A DNA stretch of 64,000 nt from Chryseobacterium sp. MA9. GTDB lineage: Bacteria; Bacteroidota; Bacteroidia; Flavobacteriales; Weeksellaceae. The stretch's first letter is position 1. Each line of letters begins with the position of its first letter. A model generated the notes under the pieces. It searched no databases and had not been told where the DNA came from. It worked only from the letters and a program-made list of their open reading frames with translations. Shown here piece after piece: positions 50,131-59,256 of the stretch. The position numbers and the translations under genes are program-made. The stretch spans positions 2,108,001 to 2,172,000 of the forward strand of contig NZ_CP075170.1 of the NCBI RefSeq assembly GCF_024399315.1. Reading direction: 5' to 3'.

Positions 50131-51549
50131 ATGAAAATTAATCTTAATCAAAATAAGAATTTAAAACTTTTTAAAATAATTTCTGAAGCAGCAGAAAGGA
50201 ACAACCAATCCGTATATATTGTGGGGGGTTATGTACGCGACCTTCTGATGAACAGAAAAGCTTCTACAGATATAGACTTTGTAACAGAACAAAGTGGTAT
50301 AGAGCTTGCCCAGAACGTAGCTCAGGATATAGATCCTAAGTTAAAGGTTTCTGTATTCAAAACTTATGGAACGGCTATGATTAAGTATAAAGAACTTGAG
50401 CTTGAATTTGTGGGAGCAAGAAAGGAAAGCTATACCGAAAACAGCCGAAAACCGGAAGTAGAAGGTGGAAGCCTTGAAGATGATCAGAAAAGAAGAGATT
50501 TCACCATCAATGCGATGGCTATTTCTTTAAATAAAGAGAACTTCGGAGAACTAGTAGATCCGTTCAATGGGGTTGAGGATCTTGAGAATGAAATTTTAAG
50601 GACTCCTTTAGAACCGGCTCAAACCTATTCTGATGATCCGTTGAGAATGATGAGAGCGGTACGTTTTGCTTCAACTTTAAATTTTAAAATTGAGGAAAAC
50701 TCTCTGCAGGCTATTCAGCAGGAAGCGGAAAGAATCAAGATTGTTTCTATGGAAAGAATCATGGTAGAATTTAACAAAATTATGCTTTCTGAAAAACCGT
50801 CTGTCGGATTGAGACTAATGGAGCAAACCGGTCTTATGAAGCTGATTATTCCGGAACTGATAGAACTGAAGGGAGTGGAAGAAGTGGAAGGACAAACCCA
50901 CAAGGATAACTTTTACCATACGCTGGAAGTTGTAGATAATATTTCCGTGAATACGGATAATCTTTGGCTTCGCTGGGCTGCCTTACTCCATGATATTGGG
51001 AAAGCTCCTACAAAAAAGTTTGTAGAAGGAACGGGATGGACATTTCACGGACATGAATTTTTAGGTTCAAAAATGGTAAAAACCCTTTTCCAGAGATTGA
51101 AGTTACCTTTGGGAAGTGATATGAAATACGTTCAGAAAATGGTGAAACTTTCATCAAGACCTATTGCTCTGATCACTGATGATGCTTCAGATGCGGCATT
51201 GAGAAGACTTTTATTTGATGCCGGTGAAAACCTTGAAGATCTTTTCACCCTTTGTAAAGCAGATATTACCACTAAAAACTCTAAAAAGCAGGAGAAATTC
51301 AAAAGAAATTTTGAATATGTAGCGGTGAAGATCAAAGAAGTGGAAGAAAAAGATCAGGTAAGAAACTTCCAGCCGCCTATTACAGGTGAAGAGATTATGG
51401 AAATGTTTAATCTTAAGCCCGGCCGTGAAATTGGTATTCTGAAAGAGAAAGTAAAAGAAGCCATTCTGGAAGGTGAAATTCCAAATGAAAAAGAGGAAGC
51501 CACAAAATTTGTCATTGCTGAAGCTGAAAAACTGGGATTAACAATCTAG
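50131..51549 (+). CDS. cca: CCA tRNA nucleotidyltransferase with HD domain
   Basis: 472 residues from ATG 50131. The pol-beta head has YIVGGYVRDLLMNRKASTDI with the DxD in DIDFV, and EDDQKRRDFTINAMAI. The arm region reads DPLRMMRAVRFASTLNFKIE. An HD domain follows (LLHDIGKAPTKKF, FHGHEFLGSKMV), then a helical tail with PPITGEEIMEMFNLKPGREI. It adds or repairs the 3'-CCA of tRNAs; Bacteroidota enzymes of this length carry the HD domain as here. Confidence 0.95.
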   Translation: MKINLNQNKNLKLFKIISEAAERNNQSVYIVGGYVRDLLMNRKASTDIDFVTEQSGIELAQNVAQDIDPKLKVSVFKTYGTAMIKYKELELEFVGARKESYTENSRKPEVEGGSLEDDQKRRDFTINAMAISLNKENFGELVDPFNGVEDLENEILRTPLEPAQTYSDDPLRMMRAVRFASTLNFKIEENSLQAIQQEAERIKIVSMERIMVEFNKIMLSEKPSVGLRLMEQTGLMKLIIPELIELKGVEEVEGQTHKDNFYHTLEVVDNISVNTDNLWLRWAALLHDIGKAPTKKFVEGTGWTFHGHEFLGSKMVKTLFQRLKLPLGSDMKYVQKMVKLSSRPIALITDDASDAALRRLLFDAGENLEDLFTLCKADITTKNSKKQEKFKRNFEYVAVKIKEVEEKDQVRNFQPPITGEEIMEMFNLKPGREIGILKEKVKEAILEGEIPNEKEEATKFVIAEAEKLGLTI

Positions 51550-51570
51550 TTTAATCTATAGATAATATTA

Positions 51571-51607
51571 AAAAGCCCGGCGGGATGTTCCATCCCGCCG
51601 GGCTTTT
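51571..51607 (+). terminator. Strong, symmetric terminator after cca
   Basis: AAAAGCCCGGCGGGATG and CATCCCGCCGGGCTTTT form a perfect 17-pair stem with a TTC loop. A tracts and T tracts on both sides make it work in either direction. Confidence 0.95.
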
Positions 51608-51630
51608 TCGTACACAGATATAAAACAAAG

Positions 51631-51658
51631 CCGGCCGGTTTCAAAAGAAACCGGCCGG
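51631..51658 (-). terminator. Second G+C-rich hairpin, terminator of the cobalamin-uptake operon
   Basis: CCGGCCGGTTTC and GAAACCGGCCGG pair perfectly around AAAA. On the minus strand it is followed by CTTTGTTTTATA, a moderate T-rich run, suiting the operon that ends at 51715. Confidence 0.8.
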
Positions 51659-51714
51659 AAAAAAACACAAATGATGAAAAAATAAAAAATTATATTTTTA
51701 GGAGTAATACATCA

Positions 51715-52770
51715 TTACGGATTCAGGAAAGTTCCATTAGCACCAAGACCTCCTGTTTTAATAGATCCCATTTTGCTGCCTGTAGCTGCTGAATATATTA
51801 CCATTTCACTTTCTGCTGTAAATTGATGAACATCTGATGCAAAGATTCTTCCATCAATAACGTTAAATCCGTAAAGAGTAAGGTAAGGACCTCCATCCGC
51901 AGCTGTTAATAATGGGCTGGAAGGAACCGTTGGAGTAGCTAAACCTGTTGTATATACTTTATTAGCAGAGCTGAAGTAGATTTTATCATTATCAATCTGA
52001 AGATTGGTAGCACTTGGAATTCCTGTAAGTGTAATTACCGGTGTCATTGCTCCTGTACTTGTAATCTTGTAGATATAAGAATCTGTAGCTGTAGAAGAAA
52101 TTGTATAAACATTAGATTTGTATGAAACAGTACTGTTAATCTTACCATTCGGAACAGTAATTTCAGCCTTACTGTCATTAGAAGTATTAATATAAGTAAT
52201 CATATTCCCGAATCCTGATGTAGCATTCTGTACAAAAACATTTCCACCTGCCTCTACTGTTTTATCAGCTCCGCCTGTCATAGTGATTTTGCTTACAAAT
52301 GAATAGTCAGAAACTTTATATTTCGTTACACTTGTTGCATTCGTAGAGAAATTCAGGTTGGCAACATAGATAAAGTCATTCGCAAAAGCAATTCCTCTTG
52401 GATTATCAATCTGCTCTGTAATTACTCCTAGTTTCTTGAATGTGTAACGGTCTACTACAACAATTTTGTTCGAGTTATTGATCACAAGATAAGCCTTGTT
52501 TCCGTTAAGACCAATGGTCTGAAGAACATCACCCAGTATTTCTTTATTATTGTTATACCCATATACATCATCCTGCTTCAGACTTAAATCTCTTGTCAGG
52601 AATGTTACTTTAGCTCCCTGGCTGTTGAAGTTCCCTTCATTAGAAATAAAATATCCGTTCTGATAAGTGATTGGAGACATTTCAAACTCCGCAGAGTCAC
52701 TTGTACATGAAGACATGTTAAACAATAAAACCACTGCAAATAATACAGTTAAAAGTTTAGTTATTTTCAT
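51715..52770 (-). CDS. BtuG-like beta-propeller lipoprotein (DUF5074/YncE type)
   Basis: 351 residues. Lipoprotein signal (FNMSSC, Cys22). The body consists of repeated propeller blades: NGYFISNEGNFNSQGAKVTF, LQTIGLNGNKAYLVINNSNK, IVVVDRYTFKKLGVITEQID, NPRGIAFANDFIYVANLNFS, TNLQIDNDKIYFSSANKVYT. In Bacteroides the seven-bladed lipoprotein BtuG binds cobalamin tightly on the cell surface and hands it to BtuB. The same gene order, downstream of a BtuB-like receptor under a cobalamin riboswitch, supports that role here. The match is by architecture and context; cobalamin binding is inferred. Confidence 0.85.
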   Translation of the reverse strand: MKITKLLTVLFAVVLLFNMSSCTSDSAEFEMSPITYQNGYFISNEGNFNSQGAKVTFLTRDLSLKQDDVYGYNNNKEILGDVLQTIGLNGNKAYLVINNSNKIVVVDRYTFKKLGVITEQIDNPRGIAFANDFIYVANLNFSTNATSVTKYKVSDYSFVSKITMTGGADKTVEAGGNVFVQNATSGFGNMITYINTSNDSKAEITVPNGKINSTVSYKSNVYTISSTATDSYIYKITSTGAMTPVITLTGIPSATNLQIDNDKIYFSSANKVYTTGLATPTVPSSPLLTAADGGPYLTLYGFNVIDGRIFASDVHQFTAESEMVIYSAATGSKMGSIKTGGLGANGTFLNP

Positions 52771-52790
52771 AATTTATTCAATTTAATTTT

Positions 52791-54617
52791 TTAAAAATTT
52801 ATTGCTGCATACACGCTATAGTTTCTTTTCGGTAAAGGATAGAAAGAAACCGTTTTATAATAAGTATCCGTTAGATTATTCACTTTAAATCCTAAAGTAT
52901 ATTTTTTTGCCAGCGTTGCCGAAACTCCCATATTTAAAAGGAAATAAGGATCTATTGCTTCTGATCTTTTTTCATCACTTGTAGTGTAGGTAACACCATT
53001 CAGCAGTCCCTGTGCAAAAAACTTAAAGAAACTATATTCATAATCTATATTGGCATTCCCTCTGTGCATAGGAACATAAGGTCTTTGCATCTTCGTTTCC
53101 TTATCAATAGATTTTGCATAATAGTACCCGGCATTCGCACGAATTTTATGATTCCCCAATTGTTTACTGAAAGACAACTGAGATTCTAATCCGTAAGATT
53201 CAGATTTATTGACATTAAATGCCTGCCAATATCCAAAAGCAGTAGGCAGCCATACAATAAGATCTGTCACATTCATATAATATGGAGACAAAGTAAGTTT
53301 GAAATCCCCCACTTTGAACTCATTTACCATATCAAACTGGGTAGACGTTTCCGGTTTCAGATCTTTATTTCCTCCCGGTTCATAATAAATATCATTAAAT
53401 GAAGGATATCTGAAGTTTTTTGATACATTAATGCTTACATCATACCATTTTGCAGCACTCCATTTTCCGGAGAATGAATACATAAACGGAGACTTCACAT
53501 CTTCCACAAAATCTTTCTTAAATCCACCCTCAAAACGTAGGTCTTTAGTAGCAAAATACCTTAGCAATCCTGAAACAGAGCCAATATTTCTACTGACACT
53601 GGATATTCCGTTTAGGTATCCTTCACCTTTATTGACCTGAAATTCTCCGATAAGATTAAAATTCCACTTAGAATTCAGGAAATAGTTGAAATCATTTTTA
53701 AAGATATAATTTCTCCCTGTTCCTCCGCTTGATTTAGGCAGATTTAACGAACCGAAATACTGAAAGTTTTCTTCTGTATAGGCGGCTTTAAAAGAGTTGC
53801 TGAACTTTGTTTTATTCCAGTCCCAGGAAAGAAGGCTTCTTATACTTTGAGTTTTATACTTTGTTTTTGTTCCCGTTTCTTCATATACAGGATAATGCTG
53901 TGAAGAATCGAAAAACTGGCTCTGCCACGAAATTTTATGATCGTTGGTTATTTTATAGGATGCACCTGCATTGAATGTGGTATTGTAGTAATTCCCATTT
54001 CTGTTGATATAGTTCAGATCACTTACCTCATAATTATTTTCACTCACAGAATAATTTCCGGAAGCTTTAAAACTGAACTTATCATTACTGTAAGAACCTT
54101 TTACAAAATTATTATAGGTATTAAAGGAAGCAACCTCAGAAAATAAAGAACCATGGAACCCTTTATTAAAATCAAGGGTATTATTCAGGTGAATACTTCC
54201 CCCGATAGCACCACTTCCGTACACTACACTTCCACCACCAGCTTTTATGCCGATCTGATCATAGCCGAACAAAGCAATATTATTGATATCTCCCTGTCCT
54301 AAAAAACTGGAGTTGATATTAATTCCATTCCATACAAAGGCGGTCTGCTGAGCGGTAGTTCCTCGGAAAGAGGGTGAAGAAACAGCCCCACGGCCATTTT
54401 CTTTGATAAAAACCTGTGACTGAAATCTCAGGAGTTCCGAAAGATTACTGGAATTTTTCTCGGCCTCTTCTGCCGAAATTGTTTTTACGGGATGAAAAAG
54501 TTTCACCCTATTCATCTGGTTATCGAAGACATAAATAGTGTCAATGGTTTTCTCTTGTCCAAAAAGAAAACAGCCATAAGATGAAAAAAGCAGTACTAAA
54601 GATCTTTTTATATCCAT
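52791..54617 (-). CDS. btuB: BtuB-like TonB-dependent cobalamin receptor
   Basis: 608 residues. Signal peptide (ends FGQ), a TonB-box-like N-terminus (KTIDTIYVFD), a plug domain (SNLSELLRFQSQVFIKENGR, SFRGTTAQQTAFVWNGINI, GGGSVVYGSGAIGGSIHLNN) and a 22-strand barrel ending in a Phe (NYSVYAAINF). The length is that of BtuB, well below SusC-type receptors. The cobalamin riboswitch in its leader gives the substrate. The BtuG-like gene follows 20 bases downstream in the same operon. Confidence 0.92.
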   Translation of the reverse strand: MDIKRSLVLLFSSYGCFLFGQEKTIDTIYVFDNQMNRVKLFHPVKTISAEEAEKNSSNLSELLRFQSQVFIKENGRGAVSSPSFRGTTAQQTAFVWNGININSSFLGQGDINNIALFGYDQIGIKAGGGSVVYGSGAIGGSIHLNNTLDFNKGFHGSLFSEVASFNTYNNFVKGSYSNDKFSFKASGNYSVSENNYEVSDLNYINRNGNYYNTTFNAGASYKITNDHKISWQSQFFDSSQHYPVYEETGTKTKYKTQSIRSLLSWDWNKTKFSNSFKAAYTEENFQYFGSLNLPKSSGGTGRNYIFKNDFNYFLNSKWNFNLIGEFQVNKGEGYLNGISSVSRNIGSVSGLLRYFATKDLRFEGGFKKDFVEDVKSPFMYSFSGKWSAAKWYDVSINVSKNFRYPSFNDIYYEPGGNKDLKPETSTQFDMVNEFKVGDFKLTLSPYYMNVTDLIVWLPTAFGYWQAFNVNKSESYGLESQLSFSKQLGNHKIRANAGYYYAKSIDKETKMQRPYVPMHRGNANIDYEYSFFKFFAQGLLNGVTYTTSDEKRSEAIDPYFLLNMGVSATLAKKYTLGFKVNNLTDTYYKTVSFYPLPKRNYSVYAAINF

Positions 54618-54662
54618 ACTTTTTTACTTTTCCTCCGAAAGCAATATGTTTTTTTTATTATA

Positions 54663-54815
54663 ATTCCGGCAGGTCTCCTGACTTTCGCATTCTGCTCCTT
54701 CCCGTTTTAAACAGTGGCTTTTTGCAGAAACTTTTATTGCGATTTACAGTTGCGGGGACAGTCCGGGAGTTACACCCGATTCCCTTTTCATTCCAAAATA
54801 CTGGAAACCAAAATT
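54663..54815 (-). ncRNA. Cobalamin riboswitch
   Basis: On the minus strand the leader has all main cobalamin (B12-box) signatures in order: GGGAATCGGGTGTAACTCCC, GGACTGTCCCCGCAACTGTA (the conserved GCAACTGTA core), AAGCCACTG, and near the 3' end GTCAGGAGACCTGCCGG (the B12 box AGNCAGGAGACCTGCC type). It ends about 45 bases upstream of the btuB ATG. High cobalamin should shut the operon off, probably by hiding the start region since no terminator stem with T tract is seen. The rest of the 54618-54967 gap holds only a terminator. Confidence 0.96.
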
Positions 54816-54899
54816 TTTGCAAAGATAGTTTTTTATATGTATTCGCCCAAAACCGGGCTTATGCTTTAAAAAAACCTATCTCCCTGATCAGGTAAACGA

Positions 54900-54932
54900 A
54901 AAAGAACAGCCGCTTTCAATATTGAAAACGGC
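54900..54932 (-). terminator. Terminator after the HAF-repeat protein gene
   Basis: On the minus strand GCCGTTTTCAA and TTGAAAGCGGC pair with one G-U around TA, followed by TGTTCTTTTT. Confidence 0.78.
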
Positions 54933-54967
54933 CATTCATCCCACTACTTTTACTATTTATATATGTT

Positions 54968-56281
54968 TTAATTTTTTATAAATTTATAAGTCTGTTGTTT
55001 TTCTCCCTTCACAGAGTATTGCAGAATATAATCTCCTTTTGATAAAGATGAAACATCGATCTGACCGTCTATAACTCCGAATGATTTTACCCTTTGCCCA
55101 ACCATATTATAGATTTCTGCCTTTTCTATTTTTCCTGCTCCTTTAAAATAGAGCACATCAGTTACAGGATTCGGATAAATACCAACACTGTTTTTCTCTT
55201 TCACTGTATCATTTACTGATAAAAATTCAGAAGTATCCAAATAAAAAGCCACTGTTTGATTGGAAGCATTAGTGCCCATTCCTGCAATTTTTTTCCCATC
55301 CTGAGAAATTGCCAGAGGAAGACCCATTGTTACTCCATTGGTTGCAATTCCTAAGGATACTGCATAGTCATTCAGGTTGACTCTTCCAGCAGCTGAAGTC
55401 CAGATAAAGCCTTCTCCCGACATCGGAGGTGCTCCAAATGCTCTGTAATATCCAATAACTTTTGTTCCGTCTGCAGAAATTCCTGTAGCTCCTCCTTTGA
55501 AACTAAACGAAGCATTAGGATGCGTTATATAAGTAAGTCCGCTTGTAGCATTCCAGACATAGGGATTAGGATTTGAAGTTCCTATAATTGTATTTCCGTC
55601 TGCAGAAATTCCTCCTGCTTCTCCTACATTATTCCCATTATTATCTGTAATAAAACTTTCTACTCCATCCTGCCATTTTGCGCCGCTTCTTGTGCCAGTT
55701 GGCTCATCCTGCCACCCTACAATCACTGTTCCTGCCGCACTGATTGCATTTGCCCTGGAGCTCCGTCCGGGAACTATACTTCCAAGATCAACCATTCCGT
55801 TTACTTCATCCCATTTCACAGCATGCGCGTTCGCAGCAGTCAGGAATCCTAGTCCTACAATAGTATTTCCGTTAGGTGACATTCCCCATGTGGAACTTAC
55901 GCTGCCGTCCCAACCGGTAGGAACCAGCCCGCCTCTGTTTACCCATGTGGAAGTAGCTACATCATAAGTAGATATTTCATTAAATCCTGTTGCAGAATTT
56001 GTGACAGAAGATGATATTTTGGTTCCGTCATTCGAAACAATAGTTCTCCCTGCAGCCGGATATCCATTTGATATTGAACCTATCTGTACAAGTCCGCCTG
56101 CTGCATTCCATTTATATATTCCACCTGCACTTGTATGCATACTTACTACTCCATTATCTGAAACTGCACCTACATTATAATTTCCCAAACCTATTACGGT
56201 AAGCTGTGCTTCTGCAAAACCAAATTTAAGAAAAAGACAAGCTGTCAATATTTTCATTGACATTCTGTAAAAATTTTTCAT
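54968..56281 (-). CDS. Secreted HAF-repeat protein with T9SS sorting domain
   Basis: 437 residues. Signal peptide (ends FAEAQ). The central part carries about six beta-propeller-like repeats of the HAF type, with recurring SxDGxxIxGxxxxxxxxxAxxW patterns: WGMSPNGNTIVGLGFLTAAN, AISAAGTVIVGWQDEPTGTR, GISADGNTIIGTSNPNPYVW, GISADGTKVIGYYRAFGAPP, AISQDGKKIAGMGTNASNQT. The last 75 residues are a type A T9SS sorting domain (VGIYPNPVTDVLYFKG, YNMVGQRVKSF, SLSKGDYILQYSVKG). Surface-attached or secreted; function unknown. Divergent from the TPR-AraC regulator. Confidence 0.92.
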   Translation of the reverse strand: MKNFYRMSMKILTACLFLKFGFAEAQLTVIGLGNYNVGAVSDNGVVSMHTSAGGIYKWNAAGGLVQIGSISNGYPAAGRTIVSNDGTKISSSVTNSATGFNEISTYDVATSTWVNRGGLVPTGWDGSVSSTWGMSPNGNTIVGLGFLTAANAHAVKWDEVNGMVDLGSIVPGRSSRANAISAAGTVIVGWQDEPTGTRSGAKWQDGVESFITDNNGNNVGEAGGISADGNTIIGTSNPNPYVWNATSGLTYITHPNASFSFKGGATGISADGTKVIGYYRAFGAPPMSGEGFIWTSAAGRVNLNDYAVSLGIATNGVTMGLPLAISQDGKKIAGMGTNASNQTVAFYLDTSEFLSVNDTVKEKNSVGIYPNPVTDVLYFKGAGKIEKAEIYNMVGQRVKSFGVIDGQIDVSSLSKGDYILQYSVKGEKQQTYKFIKN

Positions 56282-56435
56282 ATTTTATTATATTTAGTGT
56301 TTCGAATTGGTAGAAACAATATTAATACAATATTTACCCTATTCAAAGAAATAGGCTTTCATAATTCGTGAATTTTAAAAGAGTTTAATTTTTAAACAAA
56401 TAATAATCAAATAGATACAAAACATCATTTTGAAT

Positions 56436-58064
56436 ATGGATTTTACCCGAACTATTCAAAAAAACACAAAAAACAAGTTATCAAGGCAAAAATTATTTCA
56501 AAAAAGCAGAAGAATCCTGCTGTTTCTTTTCATTTGCTGTTCTTTTATTACCAGTGGACAGTCTGGTCCGGACTTTAATATTCTGGCAGATAAGGCATTT
56601 CTGAAATTGTATCAGAATTCTGACGAATGTATCAGCTATACTCAGGGAATCCTGGTAAGCGATCAAAATACAGAACATAAAATTGTACTGCAGAACATTA
56701 TTTCACAAGCTTTTGCCATGAAAGGCGATTACGTACAATCTGTGAATATTTTTGCTCAGAAAGAAGATGCCGATCCCAAAAACGAGCTTTCTTATTTTAT
56801 GCAGATTTTCAGTGATTATAATCTTGCTGATCAGTATCAAAACCTGGGTCTGTACAATCAGTCAAAAAGAATTATTACCCATCTTTTATCTGATCAAAAG
56901 CTTCTTAAAAGTAATGATCCTGCATTACGGATAACCACAGCAAAGCTGTACCAACTGCAAGCTTTGAACTCAGGAATCAATAGAGATTATCCTGCAGCAT
57001 TCAAAAACCTTGATAAAAGTAACCAGTACCTCAGCGATCATAATGAAGAAAACAGAATATTAAAAACGGAAAACAGAATTTTCCGTTCTGCTTATCTCCT
57101 GAAACAAAACAGACTGATTGAATATAAAGCGCTTATAGATAGTATCATTTTTGATCTTAAGCACCAGAAAAATCAACCATTTCTTTTAGGTTTAGCTTAT
57201 GAGAATCTGTCCCAATATTATTTTTTGAAACAGGATTACACAACATCAGTTGAAAAGCTGAAGGCTGGACTTTTTTTGATTGAAAATTATCCTTTTAATA
57301 ATTTAAAAATTAAAATTTACGAATCATTATCCCGCAACTACTATGCGCTTCATGATGATATAAAATACCATCAATATAATAAACTCTACAATGATTTAAA
57401 AACAAAAACCGATGCAAGCTCGAAAGAAGGAATACGGTATATCGTAAAACTTGTTGAAACCAATCAGAATAAAAATATTGAATTTCAAAAACTAATGTTC
57501 TTTGAGTCCTTCTTATCTCTGGTTCTCACTCTATTCCTGATTATTATTGGCCTGTCTACCTATTTTTTAGTTATTAAAAGCAAAAATAAAGATTTAAAAA
57601 AACAATTTGATTTCTTTGAAAAACAAAGTACTGAGAAATCGCAACCTGCCTTATTAAATAAATCTTCTGCAACAGCAAAAGATTCCGTTTCCACTAAAAT
57701 ATCGCGGGAAAAAGAAGATGAAATCCTTCAGAAACTTGAAGAGTTTGAAAAATCCAACAGTTATCTGAATAAAAACATGTCCTTATCTATGCTTTCCTCT
57801 CAAATGGAAATTAACACAAAATACCTTTCTGAAGTCATCAATAACAAAGAGAAAAACTTCAACGGATACATTAATAAGCTAAGGATCAATCATATTGTAC
57901 AGCAATTAAGAAATGATTCTACCTTTCTTAATTATAAAGTAAGCTATCTTGCAGAATATTCAGGGTTCTCATCGCACAGTGCCTTTACAACCGTTTTCAA
58001 GTCCGTCACCGGAATGTCTCCCAATGCTTATATTCAGGAAATCAGTAAAACCAAAGCCGTATGA
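56436..58064 (+). CDS. Membrane-bound TPR-AraC transcriptional regulator
   Basis: 542 residues from ATG 56436; the TTG two codons upstream is rejected. A signal-anchor helix (RILLFLFICCSFITSG) leads to an extracytoplasmic TPR region (about 40-330: DYVQSVNIFAQKEDADPKNE, AYENLSQYYFLKQDYTTSVE). One transmembrane helix follows (SFLSLVLTLFLIIIGLSTYF), then a cytoplasmic linker and an AraC helix-turn-helix (LSMLSSQMEINTKYLSEVIN, VSYLAEYSGFSSHSAFTTVF, VTGMSPNAYI). The layout lets an envelope signal reach DNA directly. Its stop overlaps the next gene by four bases. Confidence 0.92.
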   Translation: MDFTRTIQKNTKNKLSRQKLFQKSRRILLFLFICCSFITSGQSGPDFNILADKAFLKLYQNSDECISYTQGILVSDQNTEHKIVLQNIISQAFAMKGDYVQSVNIFAQKEDADPKNELSYFMQIFSDYNLADQYQNLGLYNQSKRIITHLLSDQKLLKSNDPALRITTAKLYQLQALNSGINRDYPAAFKNLDKSNQYLSDHNEENRILKTENRIFRSAYLLKQNRLIEYKALIDSIIFDLKHQKNQPFLLGLAYENLSQYYFLKQDYTTSVEKLKAGLFLIENYPFNNLKIKIYESLSRNYYALHDDIKYHQYNKLYNDLKTKTDASSKEGIRYIVKLVETNQNKNIEFQKLMFFESFLSLVLTLFLIIIGLSTYFLVIKSKNKDLKKQFDFFEKQSTEKSQPALLNKSSATAKDSVSTKISREKEDEILQKLEEFEKSNSYLNKNMSLSMLSSQMEINTKYLSEVINNKEKNFNGYINKLRINHIVQQLRNDSTFLNYKVSYLAEYSGFSSHSAFTTVFKSVTGMSPNAYIQEISKTKAV

Positions 58065-59194
58065 AACTACTTTTAAAAATATTGCCACTGCTCCTGTTAT
58101 CCATTTATATTTTCACAAAAGCTCAAAAGACACCAGACAGTGTCTTAATCAAAAAGGCCCAACTTGAGATTTATGATAATCCTGATAATACGATTAAAAT
58201 TGTAAAACAGTTATTAAAAAAATCTCATGATGTCAAAACATCTATCAATCTTTATAAGCTTCTTTCCACAGCTAATATTGCCAAAAGAAACTTTGAGGAA
58301 TCATTAAAATATATTTTGAAAGCAAAGGAACTTTCCCAGAAAACCAATGATCCCAGGAGCCATGCAGAAGTTCTTATTTCAGTCGCAATACAGTATCAGC
58401 AGATGGAGCTTTTCAGCAAGAGCCTCGAAACACTGAACGAAGCGGATCAATATATCGCTAAAATCCCGGACAAAAATACCTTGAAATATGTTGAAACCGC
58501 TACAAGCTATGCCATAAGAGGAATGATTTACAAGAGCCAGTCCAATTCAGAAATTGCATTGGAAAAGTTTTTAATTTCAATCCAGAATTTTGAAAAAGTA
58601 CCTGTAAAGAAAACTACCAATCCCAACATGAGTATAGTCTTCTACAATATTGGGTATTGCTATCTTAATCTCAATCAAATTGATAAAGCACAGGGAGCTT
58701 TTGAGCAATCTGTAAACTATGCCCGGAAGAATCATTCTAAAAGTCTGGAAGCTTTTGCCTTAAAAGGAATTGCCGAAATACATAAGAAAAAACATGAAAA
58801 TCAATCTGCTATAAACCTTTTGTTAAATGCAGAAAATCTTTGTAAAAATACAGGAGACATCATCCTGAATGAAGGAATCTATAAGGAATTGGCAGAGAAT
58901 TATCTTGCTATGGGACAACAGAACTTTTATCAGCATTATAATAAAAAATATCTGGAAATGCGCTTTAAAAGAAAACAGAATGAACTGCAATCCATTAACC
59001 AGGTTATTGACAATCATAATAAAGAAACCGCTTTAAAAAGTGAAAAACTGAAATCTTATTATCGTTACATTAAAATTGGTTCTGTTCTGCTGGGAGGTAT
59101 TTTTATAGTTATCCTTTTATATTCTATTATAAAAATCAGAAAACAAAATAAGAATTTTCATAAAGAGATACAGCAAATGATAAGAACATCATAA
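58061..59194 (+). CDS. TPR membrane protein, HTH-less partner of the TPR-AraC regulator
   Basis: 377 residues, translationally coupled (ATGA) to the upstream regulator. Signal peptide (LLLLSIYIFTKAQ), six or so TPRs (SHAEVLISVAIQYQQMELFS, FYNIGYCYLNLNQIDKAQGA, LEAFALKGIAEIHKKKHENQ), a coiled segment, one transmembrane helix (IGSVLLGGIFIVILLYSIIK) and a tail of only 25 residues with no DNA-binding domain. It has the N-terminal layout of its neighbour without the AraC part, so it may form a mixed complex and modulate signalling, or be a truncated duplicate. Confidence 0.88.
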   Translation: MKLLLKILPLLLLSIYIFTKAQKTPDSVLIKKAQLEIYDNPDNTIKIVKQLLKKSHDVKTSINLYKLLSTANIAKRNFEESLKYILKAKELSQKTNDPRSHAEVLISVAIQYQQMELFSKSLETLNEADQYIAKIPDKNTLKYVETATSYAIRGMIYKSQSNSEIALEKFLISIQNFEKVPVKKTTNPNMSIVFYNIGYCYLNLNQIDKAQGAFEQSVNYARKNHSKSLEAFALKGIAEIHKKKHENQSAINLLLNAENLCKNTGDIILNEGIYKELAENYLAMGQQNFYQHYNKKYLEMRFKRKQNELQSINQVIDNHNKETALKSEKLKSYYRYIKIGSVLLGGIFIVILLYSIIKIRKQNKNFHKEIQQMIRTS

Positions 59195-59205
59195 GCTATG
59201 AAAAC

Positions 59206-59237
59206 AAAAAAACATTCCAAATTGGAATGTTTTTTTT
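59206..59237 (+). terminator. Terminator after the TPR gene pair
   Basis: AACATTCC and GGAATGTT pair perfectly around AAATT and run into T8 (upstream A tract gives possible function for the converging pafA transcript as well). Confidence 0.88.
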
Positions 59238-59256
59238 ATACTATATAAATTTGAGT

